From positions 23,625,716 to 23,689,715 of the forward strand of contig OX465587.1 in the NCBI GenBank assembly GCA_950022655.1: a DNA stretch of 64,000 nucleotides. Direction: 5' to 3'. This document shows positions 1 to 11,835 of this stretch, piece after piece. The translations under genes and the position numbers were made by a program. Source of the DNA: Alentia gelatinosa (taxonomy: Eukaryota; Annelida; Polychaeta; Phyllodocida; Polynoidae). The notes below the pieces were generated by a model, which was not told the origin of the DNA, made no database searches, and saw nothing but the letters and a program-made list of their open reading frames with translations. Position 1 is the first letter of the stretch. Each line of letters opens with the position of its first letter.

Positions 1-519
1 CTCTGAATACATCCATCCATCATTGTATGCTCATATGAGACGTAATGGAGGCCGTTATACAAGCAAGATCAGCAATTACATAAGGTTTTATTTTCATAGG
101 TATATTACCCTTTATCATAATGAACACAATACATATAAGGTGTACCACCTTCTGTAAAATAGCGGTGATTTCTCTTCAATGAAACCAGTTAGATGCACGC
201 TTGGTTTTGTTATCTTGAATTACGGATACAACTTCTGTGTTTGCGCCATGCACAATGTATTTGTACGAGAGGTATCTTAGTTTTATCTATTTGACCTCAC
301 TTACGATCCAACCTGACGCGTGGAGTAGTAATATAAAATAGGAAGCTAGTGAAAAAAAAATCTGTCATTACTAATTTAACAGCATCATATTGACCTCCAA
401 AGTCCTAAAGTGGTGTTGCACTAGTCTGTTACATAACATATAGTCAGTGTCAGATGTGTCACACTTAAGCACTTCACCTCGTGCGCTCCCGATGCAAGCT
501 GATAGGTCTTACCATTGAC
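1..519. other. AT-rich non-coding DNA
   Basis: No open frame with family motifs, RNA gene or clear repeat was seen on either strand. It may be intron or 5' flank of the GT8 gene whose exons begin at 2229. Confidence 0.4.
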
Positions 520-846
520 TTCCCGCACCCCTCTCATAAGATCTCACACTCTCTAAGTGGTATTCTATACTTTTTATTACTTTCAAAAGGAGAAGAATTC
601 CTAATGAGCTAGGCTCAGACCCTTGAGAATCCACTGGCCTGCCTCCCATGCTAAAGACGTACATCAATGCAACCCAAAGATTCCTATAATCTCAATGATG
701 CCACCTAGCAGGAATACTGTGTGCCAGTGGATTCTCCAGGCTCTAAATCTAGTTCGTTAAGAATTCTTCTCCCATAGAGCGTAGTGAGAACCTTGTACAG
801 AATACCACTTAGAGACTGTGAGATCTTATGAGAGGGTGCTTCCCGA
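520..846. repeat. Foldback (inverted-repeat) element
   Basis: The left arm (about 520-638) and right arm (about 723-846) are imperfect reverse complements around a loop of about 85 bp. Matching blocks include cctctcataagatctcaca with tgtgagatcttatgagagg, and gagaatccactggc with gccagtggattctc. It has the form of a foldback or MITE-like element. No target duplication was identified and no protein is encoded. Confidence 0.7.
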
Positions 847-1058
847 GTGTTCAAGTTAAGGACGGGAATCCACTGAGCTCTCGACATACTACGATAAGCA
901 TTTACGACACAGAGTTTTCCAACCAAATTGTCCGATATTCTGACAAGGCTATAATGCAGGCATCTTGATTCATAGCCATGTCATAACCTTGTCGGAACCA
1001 TATCGCAAGTAGTGGGCAGCTCAAGCGGTTACGACTCATTACGATACGTACCGATAGG

Positions 1059-1119
1059 CTACGATTAGAAATTTCGGGGACCTCCCGATCCACCACGATT
1101 TGGCCATTTCTAATCGTAG
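1059..1119. repeat. Short hairpin with 14-bp perfect arms
   Basis: The arms ctacgattagaaat (1059-1072) and atttctaatcgtag (1106-1119) are perfect inverted repeats with a 33-bp loop. This may be a fragment of a foldback element. No function is evident. Confidence 0.5.
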
Positions 1120-1284
1120 TGTACCAGGAGGGATATCGGTGTGAATCGGCGGCAATGGGTGCCGGTCTTAAACCTCCTGGTTCCAGTCTACGGAATATTC
1201 CCCATATTACATAGAGTGAAAGTACCTGAGAACTGTCAATGGTACTGTAAAGATCTGTTGGTTGGTTAGTTGGTTTGATTCAGC

Positions 1285-1530
1285 ATCCAGTCAACCATTG
1301 CAGGTTCTCACCAGACTTTTTCATGGTTCTTTTACACCATAAGGGTGGTGATCGAATCTATGTAATGAATTTAGGTAGAAATCTCACCGCTATACATTTA
1401 CCACATAGATATGGTATGAGAAGGATTGTCCTTTGATATAGCAGTAACTCTACCACTGCTGGGGATGAAGGAGAACAGTGGCTGCAGTGAGACTCGAACA
1501 CACAAGGTTCCTTGGGATTACAAGGCCAGG
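1285..1530 (-). mobile_element. tRNA-derived SINE fragment (same family as 57738-58033)
   Basis: It aligns by eye with 57738-58033 along most of its length, sharing blocks such as gatgaatttaggtagaaatctca (split by mismatches) and ggggatgaaggagaa. A degenerate RNA polymerase III B box (gttcgagtctcac on the minus strand) lies near 1487-1500. The A-box end of the tRNA-like head is not recognisable, so the copy looks truncated or diverged there. The tRNA-like head is at the high-coordinate end, giving minus orientation. Confidence 0.6.
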
Positions 1531-2228
1531 TGAAGATCTGTAAAGCCAGGCTCCCAATACTGAGATCTGGCTACGATCAGCCTTTCCAAGCATTCTGACA
1601 CCAAATTAACTTTTTTGTCGGAATGCCCGAGTTTCTTGTAACAGTGGAACCTTCATTCCGACGTAGATTCTGACACACTCCGACACAGGTTTGACAGAAT
1701 GGACGTGTCACAGGCCTTCCGACATAATCGATCATGATCGATTTATCGTAGAGGCTTCACAATTTGCTTCCGATATAAGGGAGTGATATTTCCATATAAT
1801 GCCTATATGTATGTGTGTATATGGATATATATTATCATTATAAACCATTGCATTCTTTTCACGACATCTGGTGAGGATAAGTGGTACTATCATATATACT
1901 ATGTCTACATGAATCTTTGATATATTGAAAAAAAGAGATTTTGATATTCCCTCTCCAGCAAGTCAATTCTGTGATACATATATGCTCATCTACTGGGCTT
2001 ACATGGCGATTGATAAAGATAGAATTATTTAGAGGATTCGTTACAGGATTTGTCACAAAAGATAATTTTCAGTGAATTTCTGAGTTCTATTATGTGGAAC
2101 AGAGGTTCCGTTATGATGCATATTTCCGCTTTCAATATCCTAAGCACATGATCTATAGTTGACGTTTGTTTTGTACGATATACAATATTAGTGAAATACT
2201 GGTGAAATATTATACGGTTACTTTCTAG

Positions 2229-4890
2229 GATTCTACCTGGCCTGGACAGAATTATTTACTTAGATGCAGATACCCTAGTCTTGGGTGATATTGGTGAATT
2301 ATGGGACATATCTGCGAACCATAGTACGGCGCTGTCAGTTGTAATAGGAGGAGGGTGAGTATTCATACTATTACTACACATTGATACTAGTAATGTTAAT
2401 GCTTAGATAGAACACCAGAGTAAGGATTCTAGATGATTAAACTTTGAGAAACAGAAGGATAGGATAAGGGTCAACATTTGGCTTATCATGTTGTCCGTCC
2501 TATGCAAATGCAGAGCGAAATTTAGATTATCCATCATATAACATATTCCTTTTTTTGTTTCATTGCATCGATTTATGAAAAGGAAGATGAAATTGAAGAG
2601 GTATTTCAGAAAAAGGTAAGTTCACTGTAAACTAGTCCATTCCATCGCTATCCCTGTGCCCTCTCATCACTTTACTTGCCCCACATGTCAAAGCAACTGG
2701 TGGCACTATTTCTGGGCCCTATGGACATCGCTTGGTAGCGCCAACAAGGTATGCAATGGCTTATCTATTTTGTTCATTGTCCGTGAACCGATCCCAGCTT
2801 GTGTTTTTTTAGCCTAGATCACTGTGTAAGTCTAGAGCTTACTTGACATCTATTTGGGTGTTGTGATGCATCACAAAGATCTGCCGGAACATGAATGATA
2901 AAGGTAGGACTACAATACTTTCCAGCAGTTCAGATTTATCTACCACAATATCATTGTGGAGCTGAACAACCCAGTAGGCTGTGATGCAACTGACTAAGCT
3001 TACAGTATTAAAGGACTGTAAAGATATGTCCCATCACCTTTTATTTCTATCTTTATTAATTTTTCTTTTCATTTTGAGTATCACACATCTATTTCCATCA
3101 TCAATATATCTTTCATCATCTATAGTATATAAGATAGTACATAAGAGTTTCTCACAATTAACTTAGATCCATCATCAAATCTCTTTTCAATATTGTTTCA
3201 AGCATAACTAGTACAAGCAGTACTATGTGAAATAAGAATTGAATTTACATCTCATACAAATACATTTTCCTTTCCATCAAACTTAGACAACCAATCTTCA
3301 GCGGGTTAAGACTAAATATTCAAATTCAAGCCACCTGTCAATAAAGTACCACAGGTATTCCGATCATCCATTGAACACCCAGAGCTATGCACTAACGGAT
3401 CCGTATTCCATGTAACTCCCCTTTTACTACTACATCTTAAGGCAATAGATCCCAAGGTTCAATGAAGTAAGGCCACAATCAATTATCTCCCAACCATGCA
3501 GTGTAGTGGATATCTCGTAATGGAGTATATATACTCAAATTAGTTCACATTGCAAATATAGCACAATCTCAAAATCAGTGTTATGGTCAGTGTTACAATG
3601 TTCTTACTCCTTCGAAAAAATACATTCAAAACAGACTGCATGTAAAAGAGGAAGAGTACTAAAAAAGAACCTGATAAGTGTTTGGCCTGTGACCCTGTTC
3701 TCCTTCGAGTTTGGAGGGCGCAGGGATATGAATGAGGCGTTAGCCGGGTGAATATTCCAAAGCACTTCAAATGGGTTGGCAAATAGGGAGACAGACCAAA
3801 CATGAACATGTTTCTAATTTTATCTTAGCCTGGATAAGTTTATCTGTTTATCGCCCAGTGTATACAAGTTACCATACTCTCAAGCCTGGTGGGCAATTTT
3901 TTTATTTGCTTACAATAATGTCGCGGTCTTCCACTATCCCATTTTGTCATACCTAGACCAGCTACACACTGTCATTGGATAGATTTAAGCTCATAGTTTG
4001 TATTCAGTATGAACAGGTATATTATCCTACCCCTAATAAAAAACGCCATAGGCTTAATATGGGATTTATTTATGTCACGGATGTGACATAAAGTGTTGTT
4101 TATGCCACTACTTTCTGATACTGAAAAAATATGGAAATGGGGTAGGATAAAATCTAGACACCACTCGTCTGAGTTTGAGCTTATTTATGCCACTCATTTT
4201 GTTGGCTCCGTAATGTCAATCGTCTTCGACTAGTGAAATTATGGAGCCAACAAAATGTGTGGCATAAATAAACTCAGACTCAAACTTGTGACGTCTCTTC
4301 ATATTACTAAACAAACCAAAGTAAACAGGTACATAACTCAAATGATTTCCCTAGTTCCTATATGAGTTTCTAAGGTGAAGCCTATGGGCGTTTATAAATA
4401 CCAGGTGAAGATAAAAGATGACACAACATGAAACAAAAGGAGTATAATCAGCAGGGCAATTTTACAAAACCACCCTCATCAAATAGCAGTCCACTATTGT
4501 TCCCTACATCCTTGGCCCATGTTAAGGCGTTATACTCTCATCAGTCATTCAAAATCCACATCTGTTTGATTTTATGTAGCCTGAGTTCAACCTTCTTTAA
4601 TCTATTTTATTCAAATTCAGATTATAAACCTGTACTTCTATTTGAATCAAACTATCAGTTTTATCAGAAATAAGGTCAAAGGCAGATTGTTTTCTTCCAA
4701 ACACACGTCACCTATGAATATTATCCTTGTTCAGGAATGAGGAATGCTCTTTCTCTTTCCAAACAGATATGACAATAAGGTACCACTACGGTGTGATCAG
4801 TATAATAATGGTGTGTTCGTAGCCAACCTCTCACAAATCAGGGCTAAAGAAGAAAACATGACCAAAAGGCTCATTACCTGGGCTAATGGA
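2229..4890 (+). CDS. GT8 family glycosyltransferase, gene 1 (two exons visible, incomplete)
   Basis: Two exons carry hallmarks of glycosyltransferase family 8, retaining GT-A enzymes that use a nucleotide sugar and Mn2+. Exon 2229-2354 follows a tttctag acceptor and ends at a gtgagt donor. It encodes a segment with YLDADTLVLGDIGELW, which holds the DxD metal-binding motif as DAD. Exon 4767-4890 follows ccaaacag and ends at gtaagt. It encodes CDQYNNGVFVANL, the acceptor-side loop of the family. The join is in phase (2 nt plus 1 nt). Both exons match the size and phase of exons 57263-57385 and 61838-61961 of gene 2, so the two genes are paralogues. Upstream exons, and the C-terminal exon with the HxxGxxKPW motif, were not found. 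The gene may start before the window, continue past the transposons, or be a fragment. Confidence 0.8.
2355..4766 (+). other. Intron of GT8 gene 1
   Basis: AT-rich intron between the two gene 1 exons. It contains the hairpins at 4069-4092 and 4167-4285. No coding segment with family similarity was seen. Confidence 0.6.
4069..4285. repeat. Palindrome plus nested foldback hairpin
   Basis: 4069-4092 is a 10-bp-arm palindrome (tttatgtcac / gtgacataaa). At 4167-4215 and 4238-4285 are near-perfect inverted arms of about 48 bp around a 22-bp loop. Both arms carry tttatgccac and ttttgttggctcc. The form is that of a small foldback/MITE inside the GT8 gene 1 intron. Confidence 0.7.
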
Positions 4891-6717
4891 GTAAGTGCAT
4901 TCCTTGACATTACAGTGATGCTTCCATAGTCTGGCGGCCAATATTGAAAAGGCCTCTCAAAGAAACTTTAGGGGAGAGTCTAGGGTCGTTTTTATTCCTG
5001 AATATTATTTTGGTGAGTTTTGTAAAGTAACGGCTAAAATACCAGGTTAAACCCTTTCTTTTGTCTGTTTCATAATATCACTGGTTGGTTAAACATTGTC
5101 TTTACTGAAAGATATATTTGGGCCTGAAGTGATTAGATATAGGTATTTACAGTTCTTATACTATTTCATTTTTTTTCATTTGAGAGAGGACAATTAAAAA
5201 GGTTTGAACATAGGATAAAAGGCCGATTTGACAACACTAATATCATTGGTAAAACAAGGCTCTTAATGTCAGGCTGACAATACACGTAAAAAACCATCAG
5301 TATTTCAATTATGAAAGTACTCCGTTTGTATTTGATGTACATATCAATATACCAATGCCATTAATAGCTTGAACATAGCAATAAAATGTGTTTTTTCAGG
5401 AATCTCTGGTCTAGAATGAAATATAACGCTGCTTCAAGCAACAGAATCAATACAATTCCTCCAATGTCCAATATCATATTTTTGCAGCAATGACTGTAAT
5501 ACAATGTTCATGATGTTTAAACGCTGGAAACGTAAATAATGATCTTTGAATGAAGGGTAAAGCAATACACTACCTGATATTGGATCCAACATTGATTCTA
5601 ATCACTGACCCATAAGTCTGTTCACTCACTGACCCGCTTTGGCCGTTCATAGACAACCTCTGACTATTTAGGCACACCTGACCTCTCACTATATTTACTG
5701 ACACCGACTATCCGTCCGTCACTGACAGCTTCACCTGTCAGATCACCACTAACACATTCTGACCTAATTTTTAAATATACATGTAAAAATCTTTTATAAC
5801 CTTGTTCTCCGCGGAGTTGACGGCGTCTAAAAATTTTTTTTAAAAATGTTTAAATATAGAATATCAAATATAATTGGTGGAAGCTGGACACACAAGTACT
5901 GATGATCGTTACCTTTTGTGGAGACGTGACTACTCTGCCAAAAGAGTGGAACATTCAGACTCGGCACCTTAACAGCTCCTCCTACAGAAACACAACTCCG
6001 AAAATACTTCACTTCACTGGTCCTGGTAATTACTAACGAGATTAAAACACTGCGGGATAATGGCAAACTCACAGTTTCCTGACTCAGCCGAACAATATGA
6101 ACTTGCTGGTTCTTTTATCAAAGTATGCAATATCAACATATATACGAACATACCCTGTCATATATCCTAAATCGATTCATTTGTATTTTGTTTACTGAAC
6201 GATTACTCTTTATTTCTTACCTTTAAAGGGCCTGCTTTACATCTTTCAGTTGTATAGTGATTTCCATTCTCAATAGGTATACTATATGAGGGAATTGCAG
6301 TTCAGTGCTTGGGGGTCAGTAAAGGAGGGGTAAACTTTCAGCAATATGGAAGTAGAACCTGTGACACATGGTCATGTGACCTACTCTAAATGACTGAGAT
6401 ACAATACTTTACCACTGCAATCATACCAGTGTAGACTCTACCCCTTCTCATACTTCAAAGTTCACATTGAAGGCCATATAAATGCTGTATCAGGTAATAC
6501 CTATCCCTACCAGATGACTTGTCATGATGTTGTATATTTTCTTACTTTAGTGAAACCGTGGCAAGATGGACCAGTACTCTTCAAATCTATTTGGAAACAG
6601 TATGAGCGTGATGTCTGTGGTGGGAACAATAAGGACAGAAAGTAGTGTGTCTGCCACCAGACATTCACCAAACGCATTTCTCCATTCATACTGGAAATTG
6701 TATGAAGTGAACACTTA
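4891..6717. other. Non-coding interval after GT8 gene 1 exon
   Basis: AT-rich sequence. Short open frames occur on both strands but none shows family motifs or convincing splice sites. The missing 3' exons of GT8 gene 1 were looked for here and not found. Confidence 0.4.
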
Positions 6718-6870
6718 TCTTTCAAGACTGTGACACCCAAAGTGACGCCGGATCGGGTCCATGTAGTGCTTGTCATCTAATCTCAGGAAGATTTAACAGT
6801 TTCAATGGCACGTATCAAAATGTGACTAGATACAATTATTCTTTTACTGCTAATAATGGTGCAAATTGAA
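6718..6870 (+). repeat. Direct repeat, left copy flanking the DIRS-like element
   Basis: This segment matches 11690-11835 in the same orientation, sharing tcaagactgt, caaagtgac, gtagtgcttg, atctcagga, acagttt and atcaaaatgtgac in order. The two copies bracket the SINE and the DIRS-like element. They could be split terminal repeats of that element or two members of an unrelated dispersed repeat. Confidence 0.6.
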
Positions 6871-6884
6871 AAAAAGAGTGAAAA

Positions 6885-7150
6885 GCTCAGTAGCCAAGTG
6901 GTAGGGGTCTTTGCTGCGAGCATGGAAGGTCGTAGGTTCAAACTCCGGTCGGGTCATACCAAAGACTTACATAGAAATGGTATCCACTGCCCATTCGCCT
7001 TAATGCCTGCCATTAGAATGAGGAGTAGGGGTCTAGGGCCTGAGTGGAAGAATGGCCCTATAGTCGTATATTGCTAATAATAGTGCCATTACCCCTATCC
7101 CTGATGAATGAAGAGGAAAGCCGTAGTGGGTTAAATAAAATTTTATTAAT
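6885..7150 (+). mobile_element. tRNA-derived SINE
   Basis: The head resembles a tRNA with internal RNA polymerase III promoter boxes. The A box is tagccaagtgg at 6891-6901 and the B box is ggttcaaactcc at 6935-6946. It is followed by a non-tRNA body and an AT-rich 3' end near 7150. The acceptor stem does not pair well, so a functional tRNA is unlikely. The copy is full length or nearly so and lies between the left flanking repeat and the DIRS-like element. Confidence 0.7.
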
Positions 7151-7380
7151 TTTATGAAGTCTTATTAATATGAATAAGTGTACTACAATGTATGTATGAA
7201 TATTAATAATAATATTGAATATTGATAATTGACAAAGATATGTTGTATGTCAATTATAATGATAATAGCATATGAAGTATAGTTATTATGTGTTATTACA
7301 TAAGAGTAATAAGATAATAATAAAAATATAGCCAAGGAGCCATTAGAATATGGAGAGGTGGGAGGGAATGAAGAAAAAGA

Positions 7381-8362
7381 CTATTTTTGAGATAGAGACT
7401 GAATTAGAGACTTATTGACATTCACAGATGTGGAGTCCTTGATGTACAATCGATGAGAGTCTGATCTCCACCCGTTATAACGTTGAATGTCAATTTCTGG
7501 CATACCCGCTTGGTATGCCTGTGTGGCGGCAGCCTTCTGGAGGCTATGCAGCATGAATGACCTCGGGGGCTGGCCCGCTGCCACGAGCAATGTCTCCCAT
7601 TCCTTCGCGAGGACCCGTGATATGAGTGTAGATCCGTCTGGTAACAATAGGAACGGATCTCGCAGTGTGCCCGTAGGGATCGCCCATAACATCTGGCGCA
7701 CGGCATGCACCGGGCAGTACCTCGAGTCTGCTGCCGGCTGTAGGCGCATCACTTTCTGCTCTCCTACCTCTGGAGGTTTTTCCCCGCTTTTATGATTACT
7801 GTCACGTGAGCGGCCGACACGGTCATGTCCCCACGTGAGAGGTGGCGATCCGGGTCGTATGCACGTGACGAGGGCGGGGCGACCTCGCTCTGCCTCAGGG
7901 CAGCGTAATATATAATCAGCAGTGCCGCCCGTATGGTGATGTGAAGAGGCGTGTCCCAGAGGCCCGATAGAATTCGTTGGAATACCTCCATCGGCACGGG
8001 GGGCTTTACGTTGGGAACGTACCATTTGTTCTTCTTCATGGCCTTGAGGGCGCGTTTGACCCTGTGATGCTCTGTCGGGGCCACGTCCCCACCTGTCAGC
8101 CATAGATGTGACCGTATATGTGACAGGTGGTTGGCCACAGTCGCCGGCGAGGGGGTGGCTCCGCGACGTACTCGAGGTAGGCCGTCACGAAAGATACGGT
8201 CGGTGCCTGGGGGTCCGCCCCCATCCTCCTGCAGAATGCGATGTAGGTGCCGACGGCTGACCGCTGGTTGGCGACCGTGCCGGGGGCACGAGCCTCGGAT
8301 TGGCGGACAGATGCCCTCGCTTGGAGTGCAGAAGAGGCGGAGGATGGGGACATAAGAGGCAT
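7381..8362 (-). pseudogene. DIRS-like tyrosine recombinase, frameshifted
   Basis: The N-terminal SAM-like core-binding part is read at about 8165-8325 (TVANQRSAVGTYIAFC). It continues in another frame at about 8165-7800, with KRALKAMKK and ALRQSE, which carries the first catalytic Arg. A third frame at about 7790-7381 holds the C-terminal catalytic block. There the HxxR box reads HSLQ, so the second catalytic Arg is Gln (codon CAG). GWRSD supplies the Trp position and LYI the nucleophilic Tyr. In this family the recombinase integrates the DNA copy. Two frame changes plus the lost Arg make it non-functional. Confidence 0.8.
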
Positions 8363-8384
8363 GTGAACATGGTATCACGGGATA

Positions 8385-9886
8385 CAAGCGGTGCAGGGAT
8401 ACAAATGAAGCAGCTTTATCATAGTCGTTATTTGTGAGATGTGCCCTGCTGAGGGCATCGGCGACCGTATTTTGCACCCCGGGCACGTGACTGTAGACGA
8501 GATCCACCTCCATTCGTGCCTGTATCATCCACCTGACCGGAGTAGTAGTATTGGCCGTCGGTCCCGCCCACCCCTGAGAGGCACGCGTCGACGGTGATGC
8601 ATCTCGTAGGGGGACCTCGAGGTATGAGGGCGTGGCCATTCCAGCCCTCCGCAAAGCGGAGGAACCAATCCAGGTCTTGCTGCATGTTGGCGTTGATATT
8701 GAGATAATATCCACGCATCCCTCGCAGCGCCTCGAGAAGTTAACAAATGCTAACAAATGCCCGGGCCGGGCGAATGCACTTTGCCACGTGCAGAACCTTC
8801 CCGAGGACCGACTGCAGCTGCCTCTTGGTTAAGGAATCTTTTCGCTGCTACGGCCGCCACGTGTGCCCGAATGTCGAGGAGTTTAGCCTCGGGTATCGAC
8901 AGTGTCATCGTGCGGGCGTCGATTTCAATGCCCAGCCAGGTGACCGTCTGACTCGGTGCCTGCGCCTTATCATGTGCCTCTGGGAGGCCTAGTTCCGCGA
9001 AGAGGGCGCGAGCCGTTCTGAAGTCACGTTCGGCCGTAGGGGCGTCGGCCGAGAGTATGATGAGGTCGTCCAGGTACATCGCGGCGGTAATACCTTTGCT
9101 CTCGAGAATATCCACGATCGTGTCCGCCACGCACTGCATATGGTATGATGAGGCGCGGGCACCAAACGGCATTGCCGTATCACAGTAGTGCCCGCCCCCC
9201 TACATGAAACATAACAGAGGCCAATCCAGCGGATCACAGCGGAAGTTCTTATAAGCGTGAGACACGTCGATCGAGGACATAAAAGAGGTACTACCTGCCG
9301 CCATGAGCTTCCGGACGAAACCGTCAACCGTAGGGAGCCCGTGTTCTCGCTCGAGCCCGTAGATCGAGTTTTTGATGACATACGAGCTAACACTATGCTC
9401 CTTCGGGAATGTCATATCCGTAATCACTCGGCGGGCATCGGTGCCTCGCTTTTCCCGCGTCATGAGTGGGGACACGTGGGACCACGGTGTGAATGGAGGG
9501 TCCTCAAACGGTCCCAACATGTTCGAGAACGACCTTTCCTTGTCAAAAAACCTTTGTACCTGCTCGGGGTAGCTGTCGGCGCTGGGGTGATTTGGGATGC
9601 CTCGGGTGTCACTGGCTGGCCCGAGGTAGCCGAGGGGAAAGCCGTAGCGAACAAACCCTAATAGTTCGTCTTTTCCTTCCATCACCGATAGGTATCGTTC
9701 CCATGCGTCAATCCGCAGATCTGACGGGAGCTCTATCCGAGCGGCCAGGGCGTTGGGCAGCCCCGTATCCCTCATGGCCCGGTATATTGCTCGATGGTTG
9801 TCAGGCCCCACGGCTGTGAGGTCCGGCCACTCCCTCCGTCGGTGGTCGGCGAAGGCTGCCGTGTCGGTCCGGAGCCCAGGCTGCAC
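8385..9886 (-). pseudogene. DIRS-like reverse transcriptase / RNase H, broken
   Basis: Reverse transcriptase fingers and palm lie at about 9886-9200, with SSIDVSHAYKNF as the first catalytic aspartate region. The frame meets a TAG at 9200-9202 and continues in the same frame to MPFGARASS and YLDDLIILSAD, the catalytic YxDD. The frame shifts again near 8835-8720. RNase H follows with DLDWFLRFAEGW and ITVDACLSG (about 8718-8545), then in yet another frame VDLVYSHVPGVQNTVADALSR (split near 8545). The protein would convert element RNA into DNA. The active-site residues survive but the frame does not. Confidence 0.8.
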
Positions 9887-11341
9887 TTTTCTGGTCTAGC
9901 ACGTCGAAATCCGGAGAGTTTAATCCGGCGTGGACCTGTGCCTCCGCTGGCGCGGTAACACTAACACTCTCCACGCCGGGTATATCCTGAGTATCAGTGG
10001 CCACGCTGCAGGCGATAGGAGCACCCGGTCCCTGTGGGGGCGTGGCACGTTTGTTGATGTTTTCATTCCCCCGTCCACGTGTTGGGGTGAACACTCGATC
10101 GATGACGTCAAGTGCCGGCGGTGGCTCGGGCACATCAAAGCCGGAGCCGCCGGGAGCCGGGGGGTTGCTGTCTCGCGCCTCGCTTAGTCGCGGGGTGCGT
10201 CCTGCCCGTTTTTTTAACTCTGTGTTGTCTGAGGGTATCCGGCCTGCTGCGATGTCGGCCGAGCACCCCTTTGAAGAGGGTATCCGGCCTGGGGCATCCG
10301 GCGTGGTGTTGGTACAGGTGCAGGCGCGGTGTGGTCGTACCCATGCCCGTACGTCAGCTTCCTGTTGCAGGCGTGTACAGAGTGACCACACTGCCTTCCG
10401 ATGGAATCGCAGAAGCTACACACGTGCAGCCACCGGATGCCCCCCTCCTCGTGGCCGTTACGGTGGCGGCACCCCCTCTCGGTATTGTAGTCTCTGCAGG
10501 GGGCCTCCCGCCCTTTGGTACGTCCGGTCTCGTTCCTTTGATGTGTCGGTCCGGTAGCCGTCATGGCGAGCCGTACCCGTTCCTCCTAGGTACGGCCGTA
10601 GTCAGCCCAGTATAAACGGCCAGATTCAATCCGGTCAAACACAAAATTTGACCACCGTCGAACTGCGGCCCACGGCCGTGCCTGGGCATCGACGGAAACC
10701 TGCTGTAGGTGGCGAAACATGTGCTCACAGTCCTCGGGCCGCACGGCCCGTTCGTCTCCTAGCAGGGACAGAAAACAACTTATATATTCCAGTGGCTCGA
10801 GGGATGACCGTAGCTCGAGCTTCTGGTGGAGTGTATACACCCCGTCACGATCAATGTACATATACAGTTTGGCAGTTAATCTACGGGTGCTGAAGTCTGA
10901 GATCAATGACTGCTTACCGGTCGTACGGTCGTGCCTCATGGTTTCCTTTTCAAATTCGCGTTGGAGGTAGTCCTCAGGCGCGTAGTTGTCCCGTAGTTGA
11001 CGCGGGGTGGGTAGAGCGCGTTCGGCCTGGTCCCGGGCCCAATCCCTCGTCCGGGACGCTGCCGACGCCCGTGAGCCGGTCGCCTTGGACCCCGGGCGGG
11101 AGATCTGCATGATGGCGTCCATCATCCCGTCCATTTTGTCGGACATCTTGCTGAAGCCGGACTCGAGAGCCGTAAGCCTTGATGACCGTACGCTGGCCGC
11201 TTGTTGGGATACGGAGTCCACGTGGTCGTCTGGCTGCTGCTGCTGGCGCATGGTTACCTCCGAATCCGTTGAGTACTTGGCCCGTGAAGACGTTTCCTCC
11301 GGGCGCGAGGTGGCTGCACTTCGCGTAATTGGTCCACTCAT
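9801..11341 (-). pseudogene. DIRS-like gag/ORF1 with zinc-finger segment, broken
   Basis: From an ATG at 11341 the frame encodes a Gln-rich and Ser/Arg-rich N-terminus, then an ordered segment ending WADYGRT at a TAG (10586-10588). The same frame resumes with a Cys/His cluster read as CRDYNTERGC, then CSFCDSIGRQCGHSVHAC, typical of the zinc-finger region in DIRS ORF1 proteins. A frame change near 10320 leads to a Pro-rich linker (to about 9900) ahead of the reverse transcriptase. The expected role is binding element RNA. Confidence 0.65.
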
Positions 11342-11689
11342 CCTTGTAGAATACAATCGTCCAGATACCAGAAATTATAGAATCCCTATGTACACGGTCA
11401 CCGGTATTCGGGGAATACGGGGACCGGAGGTACGTAGAGGGAAAAGCCAAGAGACTGGAGACTAGAAAAATGTACGTCAGTACGGTAGGAGAGCTGAGCG
11501 AATTGTGAGGCTGAGGTGAATGCAGCGCTCACGCAGGTCGGCTCGCGATGCATGGGGATAGCGACAGGTGGCGCGAGGAGTGCGCTGGTGGTGAAATGTG
11601 TCACCAGAGGGGGCAATGACCACTCCTGACTAAAGGCCATGAGTCACCAATTTCAAAAGAAAAGCAAAAAAGTAGCCTTCAAGACTGTA

Positions 11690-11835
11690 ACGCACAAAGT
11701 GACACTAGACCAAGACAAAGTAGTGCTTGACAACCAATCTCAGGAACGTTAAACAGTTTAAATGCAATATATATATCAAAATGTGACACTCTATGATTAT
11801 TTGTATATTGCCAATAACGGTACAAATTTTAAAAA
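11690..11835 (+). repeat. Direct repeat, right copy flanking the DIRS-like element
   Basis: Same orientation and block order as 6718-6870, with substitutions and small indels scattered through it. See the left copy for the shared words. Confidence 0.6.

Larger units (their letters stand above)
7381..11341 (-). mobile_element. Degenerate DIRS-like (tyrosine recombinase) retrotransposon
   Basis: On the minus strand the order is a gag-like protein, a Cys/His zinc-finger segment, reverse transcriptase, RNase H and tyrosine recombinase. That order defines DIRS-type retrotransposons, which integrate as DNA circles by a recombinase and not by an integrase. Several frame changes and in-frame TAG codons at 10586-10588 and 9200-9202 break the reading frames, and a catalytic arginine of the recombinase is replaced. 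The copy should be inactive. It is richer in GC than the surrounding DNA. Termini were not resolved; direct repeats at 6718-6870 and 11690-11835 lie outside the coding part. Confidence 0.85.

Noticed and set aside
6885..6957. Functional tRNA gene
   Set aside because: A and B boxes are present but the acceptor stem does not pair and a SINE body follows. Called a SINE head.
7487..10615. Plus-strand open frames over the DIRS-like element
   Set aside because: They are GC-rich shadows of the minus-strand coding regions and have no recognisable domains.
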